From Candidatus Kapaibacterium sp. (GTDB taxonomy: Bacteria > Bacteroidota > Ignavibacteria > Kapaibacteriales > UBA2268), in the NCBI GenBank assembly GCA_013414795.1, contig CP058732.1, forward strand, positions 856,501 to 920,500: a stretch of DNA of 64,000 nt, read 5' to 3'. Under the pieces are notes generated by a model, which had not been told where the DNA came from, ran no database searches, and saw nothing but the letters and a program-made list of their open reading frames with translations. Positions 37,464-47,300 of the stretch are shown piece after piece. The first letter of the stretch is position 1; each line of letters begins with the position of its first letter. Both the position numbers and the translations under genes were made by a program.

Positions 37464-39347
37464 ATGGAAACATTAGTTGAATTTTTCAAAAAAGTTGAAA
37501 TATTTAGAAATTTGAAAGATGAAGAACTGTTGGAAATAATTCCAAACATAGAATTTTTGGAATTGCAACCCGATGAATACTTGTTTGTCGAAAACTCACC
37601 AAGAGAAGGAATGTATATTGTAAAAGATGGACGAATTGAGTTATTCAAAAAATCACCGTTTGGCGAGCAGAAAAGACTGGCTTTCTTTGGGAAATATGAC
37701 TTTCTATCCGAAGGTGCTTTGCTCGACGATTACCCACACTCGACTAATGCAATTGCAAAAGAACACACGCAAGTCATTTTTTTAAGTAGAGATAAATTTC
37801 AAAATATATTGAAACAGAATACCGAAATTGCCTCGAAGGTTATTTCTGGCATTAGTCGTGTGATTTCCCGAAGAATGCGACAATCGACGAACCAAGTTGT
37901 GAACGCCGCAGCACAATATATTTCTGGACGAGTTCGAATTGAACACGACTTGCTTGGTGAAAGGGAAGTTCCATACGAATTCTATTATGGCATACAAACA
38001 TTGCGAGCATTGGAAAATTTCCCAATCACTGGTATTCCTATTAGCCATTTCCCAGAACTCATCGTAGCACTTGCACAAGTCAAATATGCTTGTGCCTTGG
38101 CAAATCACCATCTTGGCTTACTTCCCACTCACATAAAAGACGCTATTGTCCAAGCCTGCAAGGAAATAATCGACGGGCGTTTCCACACGCATTTCGTCGT
38201 CGATATGATTCAAGGCGGGGCAGGAACTTCAACAAATATGAATGCCAACGAAGTTATAGCAAATCGAGCACTTGAAATAATGGGGTATGAATTTGGGCAA
38301 TATCAGTATTGCCATCCAAACAACCACGTAAATCTTTCGCAGTCAACTAACGATGTATATCCGACGGCACTCCGAATTGCTTTTATCTATGCTATTCAAA
38401 AACTTATGCCAGTGCTAGAAGACTTGATAGAATCATTTCATCAAAAGGGGCAAGAATTTGCCCATATTTTAAAGATGGGAAGGACACAGTTGCAAGACGC
38501 TGTGCCAATGACGCTTGGTCAAGAGTTCGAGGCTTTCGCTGTAACACTTGAAGAAGAGATCGAAAGAATTAATAATAACAAAAATCTTCTATTGGAAGTC
38601 AATCTTGGCGGAACAGCAATTGGCACTGGAATCAACACCCATCCTCAATATCGAACGCTTGCCCTGGAATATCTGCGGGAAATTACTGGCTTGCCACTTG
38701 TTCATTCCGAAAATCTTGTCGAGGCAACACAAGACACTGGGGCTTTCGTAATGGTTTCGTCTGCTTTAAAAAGGCTTGCAGTAAAACTTTCCAAAATTGC
38801 AAACGACTTGCGATTGTTAAGTTCTGGTCCAAGGGCAGGTTTCAATGAAATTAATTTGCCAAAAATGCAACCAGGGTCATCAATTATGCCTGGAAAAGTC
38901 AATCCAGTCATTCCCGAAGTCGTAAATCAAATTGCATACAAAGTGATTGGTAATGATTTAACAGTTACGCTTGCAGCCGAGGCTGGACAATTGCAATTAA
39001 ACGTATTCGAACCAGTTATTGCCCAAAGCATATTCGAATCTATCGAAATGCTTCGAAATGGCATTGTTACATTTAACCATAGATGTGTTAAAGGAATTAC
39101 TGCAAACGAGAAAAAGTGCCGTGAGTATGTCGAAAACTCTATTGGTTTGGTAACCGCTTTAAATCCTTATCTTGGTTATGAAATTTCCACGCAATTGGCA
39201 AAAGAAGCACTCGAAACGGGAAAGTCTCCTTACGAACTTGTGTTGGAAAAAAAGTTGCTTTCGAAAGAACAACTCGAAGAAATATTGAAACCAGAAAATA
39301 TGATTAAACCAAGTTTGAAAATAGACTTTACGAAGCACAGAGAATAA
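37464..39347 (+). CDS. aspA: Fusion of cyclic-nucleotide-binding-like domain and aspartate ammonia-lyase
   Basis: The 627-residue protein has an extra N-terminal domain. Residues about 10-145 fit a CRP/PKA-type cNMP-binding fold (MYIVKDGRIELF, FLSEGALLDDYPHSTNA). The phosphate-binding Arg usually found after ALL...P is His here, so the ligand may differ or binding may be lost. Residues about 155-620 are a full aspartase/fumarase-superfamily enzyme: GGAGTSTNMNANE, the substrate loop SQSTNDVYPTA, and GSSIMPGKVNP near 472-482. The features and loop favour aspartase, giving fumarate and ammonia from aspartate; other superfamily activities are not excluded. The frame is continuous with no break at the joint. 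It follows tyrS by 3 bases. Confidence 0.92.
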   Translation: METLVEFFKKVEIFRNLKDEELLEIIPNIEFLELQPDEYLFVENSPREGMYIVKDGRIELFKKSPFGEQKRLAFFGKYDFLSEGALLDDYPHSTNAIAKEHTQVIFLSRDKFQNILKQNTEIASKVISGISRVISRRMRQSTNQVVNAAAQYISGRVRIEHDLLGEREVPYEFYYGIQTLRALENFPITGIPISHFPELIVALAQVKYACALANHHLGLLPTHIKDAIVQACKEIIDGRFHTHFVVDMIQGGAGTSTNMNANEVIANRALEIMGYEFGQYQYCHPNNHVNLSQSTNDVYPTALRIAFIYAIQKLMPVLEDLIESFHQKGQEFAHILKMGRTQLQDAVPMTLGQEFEAFAVTLEEEIERINNNKNLLLEVNLGGTAIGTGINTHPQYRTLALEYLREITGLPLVHSENLVEATQDTGAFVMVSSALKRLAVKLSKIANDLRLLSSGPRAGFNEINLPKMQPGSSIMPGKVNPVIPEVVNQIAYKVIGNDLTVTLAAEAGQLQLNVFEPVIAQSIFESIEMLRNGIVTFNHRCVKGITANEKKCREYVENSIGLVTALNPYLGYEISTQLAKEALETGKSPYELVLEKKLLSKEQLEEILKPENMIKPSLKIDFTKHRE

Positions 39348-39358
39348 TTAAATAAGCG

Positions 39359-40255
39359 TCAAGTTGTTGATTCTTTGCCAATTCGTTTAAAAATCAATCC
39401 GCCAAATTCGGATGTTGCAACTCCAAGCAAAATTAGGAAAGCACCCAAATATTCTATTGGCTTGAGTATTTCGTTGAAAATTACCAGTGCGAAAATGCTT
39501 GCAAAGACTGGTTCAAGCGAGAAAATCAACGCCGCTTTCACTGGTGTGGTATATTTTTGTACGCTGGTGTGAATCGTTGTTAAAACTACCGTTGCAATAA
39601 TTCCATTGTAAAGTAACGCAATTACAAGTTTGGAGTTGAAAATAATATTTGCACCCCACTCGAAAAATACCGAACCCAGAAGACCAAAAACGAAAACCAC
39701 CAAGAATTGCGAAATAACAATTTGAGTAGTGATTTTAAAATCGGTAACATCATTGGTTAAGCGATTCATATAAACGATATAGAAAGCCCAGAAGAAAGTT
39801 GAAAGAAGTGTTAAAACATCGCCAATGTTGATATTGTCGATTTTGGGATTTGTAAACAGCCATAGCCCAACAACAACAATTGCAACGCCAAGCCATTGAA
39901 AAATCGAAATTTTCTTGCTTTCGACAATTTTATAAACAAAAGGTGTGAATGCAACCGAAAGTCCAGTAATAAAAGCAGATTTGGTTACAGTTGTAAATTT
40001 TAAACCAATAGTTTGAAAAACAAAACCACCAGCATAGAAGAGACCTAAAACGATTCCAGCAATGAGATGTATTCGTGAAATTTTGAGAAAACTTCTACCC
40101 CAAATCGAAAGAGCAACAACAAGAGCAATTGCAAAGCGAAAGAATGTAAATGTCAAAGGAGAGCAAAATTCCAGACCAATTTTCGTAAACGAAAAGGTTG
40201 CTCCCCAAACAATTGTTATCACAAGCAAAAGTATTTCTGCCTTCCAGGACTTCAT
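39359..40255 (-). CDS. EamA/DMT-family transporter
   Basis: From the ATG at 40253-40255 this 298-residue protein has ten transmembrane helices in two EamA repeats (first WGATFSFTKIGLEFC, second TTIHTSVQKYTTPVKAALIFSLEPVFA). Members export amino acids or other metabolites; the substrate is unknown. The long upstream frame reaching into comB is spurious. It converges on aspA with 11 bp between stops. Confidence 0.9.
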   Translation of the reverse strand: MKSWKAEILLLVITIVWGATFSFTKIGLEFCSPLTFTFFRFAIALVVALSIWGRSFLKISRIHLIAGIVLGLFYAGGFVFQTIGLKFTTVTKSAFITGLSVAFTPFVYKIVESKKISIFQWLGVAIVVVGLWLFTNPKIDNINIGDVLTLLSTFFWAFYIVYMNRLTNDVTDFKITTQIVISQFLVVFVFGLLGSVFFEWGANIIFNSKLVIALLYNGIIATVVLTTIHTSVQKYTTPVKAALIFSLEPVFASIFALVIFNEILKPIEYLGAFLILLGVATSEFGGLIFKRIGKESTT

Positions 40256-40352
40256 ATCTGCAAATTCAAAAAAGTAATAAGAAGAAAAAAGAATTTTTTT
40301 ATTTAATTTTGAGTTTTCAAAGAAATGTTTCTTAACGAGGAAGTGGCGGGGA

Positions 40353-41096
40353 ATGTTGCAAATCGATGTTTTCTTTATACCATCGGAATTTGAACTACCA
40401 GAACGCAAAGAAGAGACAATAGTTGTTGGCGTCGATATTTTGCGAGCAGGCACAACGATTTGCACTGCTTTGAATTCTGGTGCGAAACAAATCATCCCCG
40501 TTGCAAGTACCGAAGAAGCATTAAACATTTACAGCAAAATGGACAAAGAAACAGTTTTACTTGCTGGCGAACGAAATAGCAAAAAAATTGATGGTTTCCA
40601 TCTTGGTAACTCCCCATTAGAATTCACTCCCGAAGTAGTTTCTGGCAAGATTATTATTTTGAATACTACCAACGGTTCGAAATTGTTCAATAAATGTAAA
40701 TCATTCCCAAATTTTTTCATTGGTTGTTTTGTGAACTTTTCGAGCCTCATTACAAAAATATTAGATACGATTAACGCTCAAAACGCCAAAAATCTCATAC
40801 TTGCTTGTAGTGGGCAAGACAACAAATTCGCATACGAAGACGCTTTGTTCTGTGGCAAGGTAATTGATACGTTATTAAACAGTAAACTAATCGAAAAAGA
40901 TATTAAAATGAACGATGCTAGTTTGGCATCTGTGGAACTTTTTGAACTGCATAAAGATAATTTCGTCGAGGCTATCAAAGCATCATCACATAGCCGTCAT
41001 CTCATTGAACTTGGCTTCGAGGACGATGTGGATTTTGCTTTAACATTGGATAAGTTTTCAACTGTTCCAACTTTCGAGGGGCTGTATCTTGTTTAA
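40353..41096 (+). CDS. comB: 2-phosphosulfolactate phosphatase family protein (ComB-like)
   Basis: The 247-residue protein matches ComB by VDILRAGTTICTAL near the start, LLAGERNSKKIDGFHLGNSP, ILNTTNGSK, and a late FEDDVDFALTLD. In methanogens ComB removes phosphate from 2-phosphosulfolactate in coenzyme M synthesis. In bacteria the family is common without coenzyme M, so sulfolactate metabolism or another phosphatase role is possible. TAATTTTG at 40304-40311 may be its -7 promoter element. It is followed by ftsK after 10 bp. Confidence 0.85.
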   Translation: MLQIDVFFIPSEFELPERKEETIVVGVDILRAGTTICTALNSGAKQIIPVASTEEALNIYSKMDKETVLLAGERNSKKIDGFHLGNSPLEFTPEVVSGKIIILNTTNGSKLFNKCKSFPNFFIGCFVNFSSLITKILDTINAQNAKNLILACSGQDNKFAYEDALFCGKVIDTLLNSKLIEKDIKMNDASLASVELFELHKDNFVEAIKASSHSRHLIELGFEDDVDFALTLDKFSTVPTFEGLYLV

Positions 41097-41106
41097 ATAA
41101 TCATAG

Positions 41107-43710
41107 ATGGCAAAGGAAAAGGATATAGAAATTCGCTACAAAAAGGTTAAAACCGAAGACCAAAACGCTTCGAAGAACGAACTTAATTCCAAAGAGGAAT
41201 TGAGAAACCAAATATTGCAAGAATACCAAAAATGGCTACGAATTTCATCAATCCTTTTGTCAATCCTTTGCATTTTCGTGATAATTTCAATTCTGTCCTT
41301 TTCTCCATCGGACGAGTTCATTTTAGAACTTGGAATCAAAGACTACTTCAATGCAATTTTTGGTAAGGATGATGTTGTTGGCAAAATCAAACAAGTTTCA
41401 AATTTGATGGGTCCTTTCGGTGCAATCGTTTCAAGTTTCTTGATAAATAAAACAATTGGGTATTTCTCGGTTATATTCCCAATTCTTTTGATATTGTGGT
41501 CGGTAAAAATACTTGTAACACAGAAAGTTACGGGGAAACTTGTCAATTGGACGATTGCATCTCTTCTTTTCTTTTTCAGTTTGAGTGCATTTCTCGGAGC
41601 AATTAATATTCTATTTGAACTTTCCATTCCATTTCAATGGATTGGTAGCGTTGGTGTTTTTCTATCGACGATTAGTTCAAACTTTTTAGGACGATTTGGG
41701 GCTTTCGCTTTTTACTTTTTTGCTTTAATCTTGATTTTAGTCTTGTCTTTCGATATCCGAGTTGAAAAATTATTAATTAAACTTATTGAAAAAGTTAAAT
41801 CATACTTTGCAAAAGAAAATCTACCACCAAATTCCGAATTAAAAGAAAAAGACAAATTACAATCCAAAACAGATGTACAAATCGAAGAGCCACCAGAAAA
41901 TTTAAATATTGAAAATACCGAAGATAGAGAAACAGCACAAATTCTAATCCGCAGTTTCGAAAGCCAGTCTGAAGATGAAGAAATCGAATCGGTTGAACAA
42001 ATCGAGCCAAACACTGATGGGCAGATTGAAATTACATCCCCAAAGAAGTTCACAGCAGAAGAAAAAATAATTTCGCAAACAGAAGAACCAGTTCCGAACG
42101 AACCACCGGCAAATAAAGATAAACTTGTTGTTTATGTCGAAGAGACCCTCGACGAGGAAAAGAACTCCGAAGAGGGGAAAAACCAGCAATTCACACCAAT
42201 TTCCACATTGACCTTGGACGAGAAAATAAATTACACCCCGCCGCCAATTGATTTACTCATCGACGACGAAAGCAAATTCCAGATTAATGAAGAGGAACTA
42301 AAACAAAACGCAAGACTGTTGCAAGAAAAACTCGAAACATTCAAAATCTACATCGAAAACTTGACGGTTACCCCAGGTCCAGTTGTTACACAATACGAAT
42401 TCGTTCCCGCACCAGGAATAAAATTAAGCAGAATACAAAGTTTAGCCGACGACATAGCCTTGGGCTTGAAAGCCAAAGGAATAAGAATAATCGCTCCGGT
42501 ACCGGGAAAAGGAACTGTCGGAATTGAGATTCCTAATAAGCGACCACTTGTTGTCCGCTTTGGGAACTGTTTGAAGAATGCAAAAATAAATCCAAATTTC
42601 CAATTGCCCATTATTCTTGGTAAAACAATTTCTGGGGAAGTGTTCGTCGAGGACCTTGCACGAATGCCCCATCTACTAATTGCCGGAGCCACTGGTTCGG
42701 GTAAAAGCGTTGGAATTAACACAATTATCGCTTCGCTAATTTTTCGCATGCATCCACAAAATTTGAAGTTTGTTATTATCGACCCCAAAAAAGTTGAACT
42801 GACACATTACCAGCAACTTCTTTACCATTTTCTTGCCGTCTCGCCAGAAATAGAAGATGCAATCGTAACCGAACCCACGGACGCAGTACTGGTCCTTAAA
42901 GCATTGATTGCTGAAATGCAAAGCCGCTACGATATTCTCGCTTCTGTACAACAGAAAAACATTTACGAATACAACAAAAAAGTCCGAGAAGGTTTGTACC
43001 GAAACGACCCAGAATTCATTCATCGTCCTATGCCTTACATTGTAACAATAATCGATGAACTCGCCGATTTAATGTTGACAACTGGGAAAGAAATCGAGGC
43101 ACTGATAATTCGTTTGGCTCAACTTGCCCGTGCTGTTGGAATACACCTGGTTGTTGCAACGCAAAGACCCTCGGTAGACATTATCACTGGACTAATTAAA
43201 GCCAATTTCCCAGCAAGAATTGCTTACTTGGTTGCTTCCCGAGTAGATTCAAGAACGATAATCGACACAATTGGTGCAGAGCAACTGCTTGGCAACGGCG
43301 ATATGCTATTCCTTCCCAGCGGTTGGCCCAACCCAATTCGAATTCAAAACGCATTCCTAACAACGGAAGAGATAGAAAGGATTTGCGATTACATTTCGAA
43401 TCAGAAAGGCTATTCCAAACCATACTATTTGCCAAAAGTCGAAGATGGGAAGTCTGGAAAGGAAACCTTCGACCGCGAGGGTTTCGACCCATTGTTCGAA
43501 GAAGCAGCACGAATGATAATCCGCTATCAACAAGCCTCGGTCTCTATGCTTCAACGTAGGCTTAAAATTGGATACAATCGGGCTGGTAGAATTATGGATG
43601 AACTCGAAATGGCGGGGATTGTTGGTCCTTTCGACGGAAGCAAAGGAAGAACAATAAAAATTGCTACAGAAGACGAACTCGATAAGTTCCTTAATGAAAA
43701 GGGACTGTGA
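41107..43710 (+). CDS. ftsK: DNA translocase FtsK/SpoIIIE
   Basis: The 867-residue protein has four or so N-terminal membrane helices (residues about 38-220), an acidic linker (about 230-400), the alpha and beta motor domains with Walker A GATGSGKSVGIN near 527, Walker B-type TIIDELADLM, and a C-terminal gamma winged helix (ASVSMLQRRLKIGYNRAGR). It pumps DNA at the septum and activates XerCD at dif. The stop is 3 bases from that of the convergent next gene. Confidence 0.96.
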   Translation: MAKEKDIEIRYKKVKTEDQNASKNELNSKEELRNQILQEYQKWLRISSILLSILCIFVIISILSFSPSDEFILELGIKDYFNAIFGKDDVVGKIKQVSNLMGPFGAIVSSFLINKTIGYFSVIFPILLILWSVKILVTQKVTGKLVNWTIASLLFFFSLSAFLGAINILFELSIPFQWIGSVGVFLSTISSNFLGRFGAFAFYFFALILILVLSFDIRVEKLLIKLIEKVKSYFAKENLPPNSELKEKDKLQSKTDVQIEEPPENLNIENTEDRETAQILIRSFESQSEDEEIESVEQIEPNTDGQIEITSPKKFTAEEKIISQTEEPVPNEPPANKDKLVVYVEETLDEEKNSEEGKNQQFTPISTLTLDEKINYTPPPIDLLIDDESKFQINEEELKQNARLLQEKLETFKIYIENLTVTPGPVVTQYEFVPAPGIKLSRIQSLADDIALGLKAKGIRIIAPVPGKGTVGIEIPNKRPLVVRFGNCLKNAKINPNFQLPIILGKTISGEVFVEDLARMPHLLIAGATGSGKSVGINTIIASLIFRMHPQNLKFVIIDPKKVELTHYQQLLYHFLAVSPEIEDAIVTEPTDAVLVLKALIAEMQSRYDILASVQQKNIYEYNKKVREGLYRNDPEFIHRPMPYIVTIIDELADLMLTTGKEIEALIIRLAQLARAVGIHLVVATQRPSVDIITGLIKANFPARIAYLVASRVDSRTIIDTIGAEQLLGNGDMLFLPSGWPNPIRIQNAFLTTEEIERICDYISNQKGYSKPYYLPKVEDGKSGKETFDREGFDPLFEEAARMIIRYQQASVSMLQRRLKIGYNRAGRIMDELEMAGIVGPFDGSKGRTIKIATEDELDKFLNEKGL

Positions 43711-43713
43711 ATT

Positions 43714-44133
43714 CTACTTATTTCTTAATTGAATTTGAACTTTTTTCAATTCGTTTAAATCATAGCAAAGGTCGATTAAATTTAATTGGGCACCCTCGTC
43801 TGATTTTAAATATATTCGATTAAATCTATCGACCAAATCATCTTCTTCAAAAAAAGAGACAATATCAGAAAGTAAATCAAGGACTTTTGCAAACAGATTT
43901 TGGATTTCGGCTTGAACTCTTGCCGTCAAAGAAGGATCGCTTTGGGTTTTTATAATGCGATAACTTCCCCAGAGTGCCGAGCCATAGAAGATAAGTTCAT
44001 TGGCAATTTCTGGTTGGTTTTGTGTTGCAAGAGTTTCAAGAATTATACCCAAATCGTTTCGTTTTCGCAAAGTGCCACCGCTTGTATAATCTAAAAATTC
44101 TAAGACTTGTTTTGTATCTTCTGAAAATTCCAT
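43714..44133 (-). CDS. Small helical protein of unknown function
   Basis: The 139-residue protein has no signal peptide and no membrane segment. It appears mainly alpha-helical and acidic, with predicted helices around QPEIANELIFYGSALWGSY and LTARVQAEIQNLFAKVLDLL. I recognise no family. It follows the lipoprotein gene at 44135 by one base and converges on ftsK, so it is the last gene of the run starting at 45548. Confidence 0.7.
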   Translation of the reverse strand: MEFSEDTKQVLEFLDYTSGGTLRKRNDLGIILETLATQNQPEIANELIFYGSALWGSYRIIKTQSDPSLTARVQAEIQNLFAKVLDLLSDIVSFFEEDDLVDRFNRIYLKSDEGAQLNLIDLCYDLNELKKVQIQLRNK

Positions 44134-44134
44134 A

Positions 44135-44761
44135 TCAAAACTTAATTGTGCTTAAAACCGAAGAAAAAATTTTGTCGAAATCAGCATCGGAAATCTCTTG
44201 TTTTTCCTTAACGTCGAGTTGTAAAAGCGAAAATTCGTAAACTTCATTCAAACCAGTAACAAAGACAGCAGATTTCCCAATTAAACCATTCTGCAAGTTT
44301 TCGTATTTAAATATGTAAAATTTTTGTGTGGCGTTTTTGACCGGCTCGAAATTTCCCAGCAAACGCAAATTGTTCAAACTCTTCAATTGTTTCATTTCGA
44401 AGATTTTAGTTGCAATGCCAAGAAGACCATCTTTCTTTAAAATACTTATTACATCCAATTTGTTCGTCCATTTAGAAAAGACAATCGAAAGAGTATAAGA
44501 TTGATTAACAGAGACAGCAAAAACATTAACTGGCGACTTGTTCTCTGTGTCGACCAGCAACCAGCCTTCGGGCAAGAACGCTATCATATCTCCGCGTTCG
44601 GAGCGAATTGATTCGTTCCCCATCGGAATAGATGGCTTTTCTAAGAGCGTAAATTCGGTGGAAAACTCCTCGTCGGGAACTCTTTTTTCCTTTACAACTA
44701 TACAACTTGTAAAAAGAAGAAGCAAGAGAGCAAAAAAAATCGACCTACCATTCTTCAACAT
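44135..44761 (-). CDS. Lipoprotein of unknown function
   Basis: The ATG at 44759-44761 gives 208 residues with a lipoprotein signal (hydrophobic run ending FTSC). A GTG three codons upstream is an alternative. The mature part has a mixed alpha/beta character without a family I know. It overlaps the ferredoxin-NADP reductase gene by 17 bp and stops one base before the next gene. Confidence 0.75.
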   Translation of the reverse strand: MLKNGRSIFFALLLLLFTSCIVVKEKRVPDEEFSTEFTLLEKPSIPMGNESIRSERGDMIAFLPEGWLLVDTENKSPVNVFAVSVNQSYTLSIVFSKWTNKLDVISILKKDGLLGIATKIFEMKQLKSLNNLRLLGNFEPVKNATQKFYIFKYENLQNGLIGKSAVFVTGLNEVYEFSLLQLDVKEKQEISDADFDKIFSSVLSTIKF

Positions 44762-45548
44762 GGAGTGCACCAGGCTTTACTCTTGTGTGCCTTGTATATC
44801 CTTTTTCTTTCAATATGTTCGAAACGCTTTCGACCATTTTTGGATTTCCGCAAAGGAAGAAATGGGTTTTCTCTGGATTGATTTCAATGCCAGCCTCGCG
44901 TTCGAGCAATCCACTTTGAATATGCTCTTCGATATAGCCACGCAAACCACCCCACTCTTTTTCTGCGTGAACTAATGTCGGAAAGTAGTAGAAATTCTTA
45001 AAGGTGAACTTTAAAAATGTCAATTCACTGTAATAACCCAAATCCCAAGGATAGGAAGCCCCGTGGATGACAGCAAGTTTCCTATGCTGGTTTTCGGCAA
45101 TATGCGAGCGAAGGAAACTAATGTATGGAGCCAAACCAGTTCCCGTCGCAACCATAACAATGTCGCATTCCTTCGGTGTTTCGTTCAGTTTAAAAAGGCC
45201 TAAGATTTTGGTGTCGACCCACATTCGACTTCCCAAATTGAGATTGAAAAGTCGTGGGGTAAGTTGTCCCGATTTCACTTGGCTGATGTAAAATTCAAAG
45301 TTCTGGGTTTCGTGGTTAGCCGAGGCAATAGAATATGGTCGTTTGATTAACTTATCTGGGGGAAAATTTTCTTCAATTTGCAGAGAGTTAGATGAACGCG
45401 GTTCCTTTGCTAATACACCAATTTGTGTAAATTGTCCCGCTTCGAATTTTGGGCGCGGTTCGTCTGTTCGAACGCGGAGAATCATCAAATCTGGCGTCAA
45501 TAAAATCTTACCAACTACAGTCGAATTGTAAATAGATTCTTCCATCAT
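44745..45548 (-). CDS. fpr: Ferredoxin-NADP reductase (Fpr type)
   Basis: The 267-residue flavoenzyme has the FAD-binding KRPYSIAS, the NADP-binding VATGTGLAPYISFLRS, FLCGNPKMV, and a C-terminal aromatic residue (HVEEW), all typical of bacterial Fpr. It exchanges electrons between NADPH and ferredoxin or flavodoxin, and could serve the ferredoxin reduced by NifJ. It heads a three-gene run with two unknown genes. Confidence 0.92.
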   Translation of the reverse strand: MMEESIYNSTVVGKILLTPDLMILRVRTDEPRPKFEAGQFTQIGVLAKEPRSSNSLQIEENFPPDKLIKRPYSIASANHETQNFEFYISQVKSGQLTPRLFNLNLGSRMWVDTKILGLFKLNETPKECDIVMVATGTGLAPYISFLRSHIAENQHRKLAVIHGASYPWDLGYYSELTFLKFTFKNFYYFPTLVHAEKEWGGLRGYIEEHIQSGLLEREAGIEINPEKTHFFLCGNPKMVESVSNILKEKGYTRHTRVKPGALHVEEW

Positions 45549-45588
45549 CGATACTTTTTTGAAAAATACAAATTTACCAAAAATTTAT

Positions 45589-46647
45589 CTAGGAATTGCC
45601 TTCCACTTGATTTTCTTTATCTTGAACCAACTTCAATCGATTCAATCTTTTGCGTTTGGCTACTTCACGTAAATCAATGTACTTGTCTGCTTCGTCTATG
45701 ATTTCTTCCCCAAGTATTGTCTCGATTAGGTCTTCCATTGTCAATAAACCTTCAATGCCACCAAACTCGTCGACTACCAAAAAGATATGTTGTCTTTTAG
45801 AAAGGAACTGGTTCAAAGCATCGTCGAGGGTGACATTTTCTGGAATGAAATGTATTTCGCGAGCAAATTCTCGAAGTTTAATTTCGAACTTGTTGTTAAG
45901 TGCCGCCTGGAATACATCTTTTGAAACTACGTAGCCAATAACTTTTTCGTCAAGCGATTCTCCTTCATATATTGGAAACCGAGAATAGATTTTTATTTCC
46001 GGCAATTTTATAGCATCGCCAACAGTCATATCTGCATTGCACGAAAAAATAACTGTACGCGGGGTCATTACATCCGAAACGGGAACTTTGTTGAATTTAA
46101 TAACATTTGTAAAGATTTTGTACTCACCAGTTTGAATAGTACCTTCCTCGTGGGCAGTTTCGACGACTTCTTGGATATCTTCGAGCGTTGCCTCTTCTTC
46201 CTTAGCAGTGATTTTCTTATGAAACCAATGGTAGAAAATTCCAAAAAAACGAAAGAGCAAGTAGAAGAAATAGATAAGGTTTTGAAATTGTTTAATAAGT
46301 TTGTCTGAATATCTTTGCCCAAGAAAATATAAAGTTGTTCTAAGGAAAAACACAAAGATTGCAATTAGTATAAGAAAAAGAAATAGGTGGGTCGATGCAA
46401 AAATCAAAGACAAATATGCAAAGTATATCGAAAGTAGATTTAAGGAAATCAAGTAAAAAACAATTTCAACGAAAAGAAACGAAGTTTTAATTATTGATTG
46501 ATTTTCAAGTATTGAATAAAGTTTTTGATTCGACTCCTTTGAATGATTGATTTGTTCTTCGACTGGCGACTCCGATACAATCCCATTCAAAAAAGCCAAA
46601 AATATTGCCAAGGAAATTAGAAACAGTGATAGCAGGCTTGCTTCCAT
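45589..46647 (-). CDS. CNNM-domain protein with CBS pair
   Basis: The 352-residue protein has a four-helix DUF21/CNNM membrane domain (about 1-150) and two CBS domains (VSDVMTPRTVIF ... LVVDEFGGIEGLLTMEDLIETILGE). Family members transport or sense magnesium or other divalent ions. The CorC/HlyC C-terminal domain is absent; the protein ends about 40 residues after the CBS pair. It follows the LEA-like gene by one base. Confidence 0.88.
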   Translation of the reverse strand: MEASLLSLFLISLAIFLAFLNGIVSESPVEEQINHSKESNQKLYSILENQSIIKTSFLFVEIVFYLISLNLLSIYFAYLSLIFASTHLFLFLILIAIFVFFLRTTLYFLGQRYSDKLIKQFQNLIYFFYLLFRFFGIFYHWFHKKITAKEEEATLEDIQEVVETAHEEGTIQTGEYKIFTNVIKFNKVPVSDVMTPRTVIFSCNADMTVGDAIKLPEIKIYSRFPIYEGESLDEKVIGYVVSKDVFQAALNNKFEIKLREFAREIHFIPENVTLDDALNQFLSKRQHIFLVVDEFGGIEGLLTMEDLIETILGEEIIDEADKYIDLREVAKRKRLNRLKLVQDKENQVEGNS

Positions 46648-46648
46648 T

Positions 46649-47266
46649 TTAGTTGAAACTATCGCTATTTATTCTAATTTTGGGAGATTGATAATCGCCG
46701 AACGGGGTTGAAAAAGTGGGCACTGCTTCGATTACTATTTTCGATGGGTCAGATCTTACTCCGCCAAGATATAGAGCCAAATTGATTAATCCTTCGTAGC
46801 CACGGTTTCCAAAAAATTCGAACAAATCGAGGCTGACTTCCAGGGGCAGATAGCCAATAGTATTATTTGCGGGATATTGAAATTCTTTATTCAACTTTCC
46901 AGATATCGTTTGCACTCCATCAATAAACAAAACCCAATCCATCTTTTTAAGAGTTACTGGAATTGGCTTTGAACCACCCACCCCAGTATTCGGATTTTTT
47001 ACAGCAATGTTAATAATGAAAGAAGCTGGCAATCGATTGCGTGCCACTTCTTGCCCAAGTTTAACAGCATCAATTGGCGAAAAGTCATTAATCGAGGATT
47101 TAGTGGCGAGCGGAATTCCCGCAAGTTTAAATTCCGTTATGTTCTCAATCTTAAATCTGGGAGCAGAAAAATTACTCAATGTATGAGTAACATTTTTGAT
47201 TTGCTGGCAAGCAATAATTACGATTAAGACCAAGGTTATAACAAAAAATTTTAAAACGAGTTTCAT
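46649..47266 (-). CDS. LEA-type-2-like lipoprotein
   Basis: Starting at the ATG at 47264-47266, behind a strong GGAGAGGA, the protein has 205 residues and a lipoprotein signal ending IIAC. The central part (NIAVKNPNTG, DWVLFIDGVQTISG, YLPLEVSLDLFEFF) resembles LEA14/WHy-type domains. In bacteria these are periplasmic proteins of unclear, possibly stress-related, role. An upstream extension reading through the tRNA-Met gene is an artefact. Confidence 0.75.
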   Translation of the reverse strand: MKLVLKFFVITLVLIVIIACQQIKNVTHTLSNFSAPRFKIENITEFKLAGIPLATKSSINDFSPIDAVKLGQEVARNRLPASFIINIAVKNPNTGVGGSKPIPVTLKKMDWVLFIDGVQTISGKLNKEFQYPANNTIGYLPLEVSLDLFEFFGNRGYEGLINLALYLGGVRSDPSKIVIEAVPTFSTPFGDYQSPKIRINSDSFN

Positions 47267-47300
47267 TTTATCCTCTCCATTCAAAAATAATACAATTAAA

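Noticed and set aside
40256-40528. 91-residue N-terminal extension of the EamA transporter
   Set aside because: It is antisense to comB and lacks protein character; the ATG at 40255 gives the standard N-terminus.
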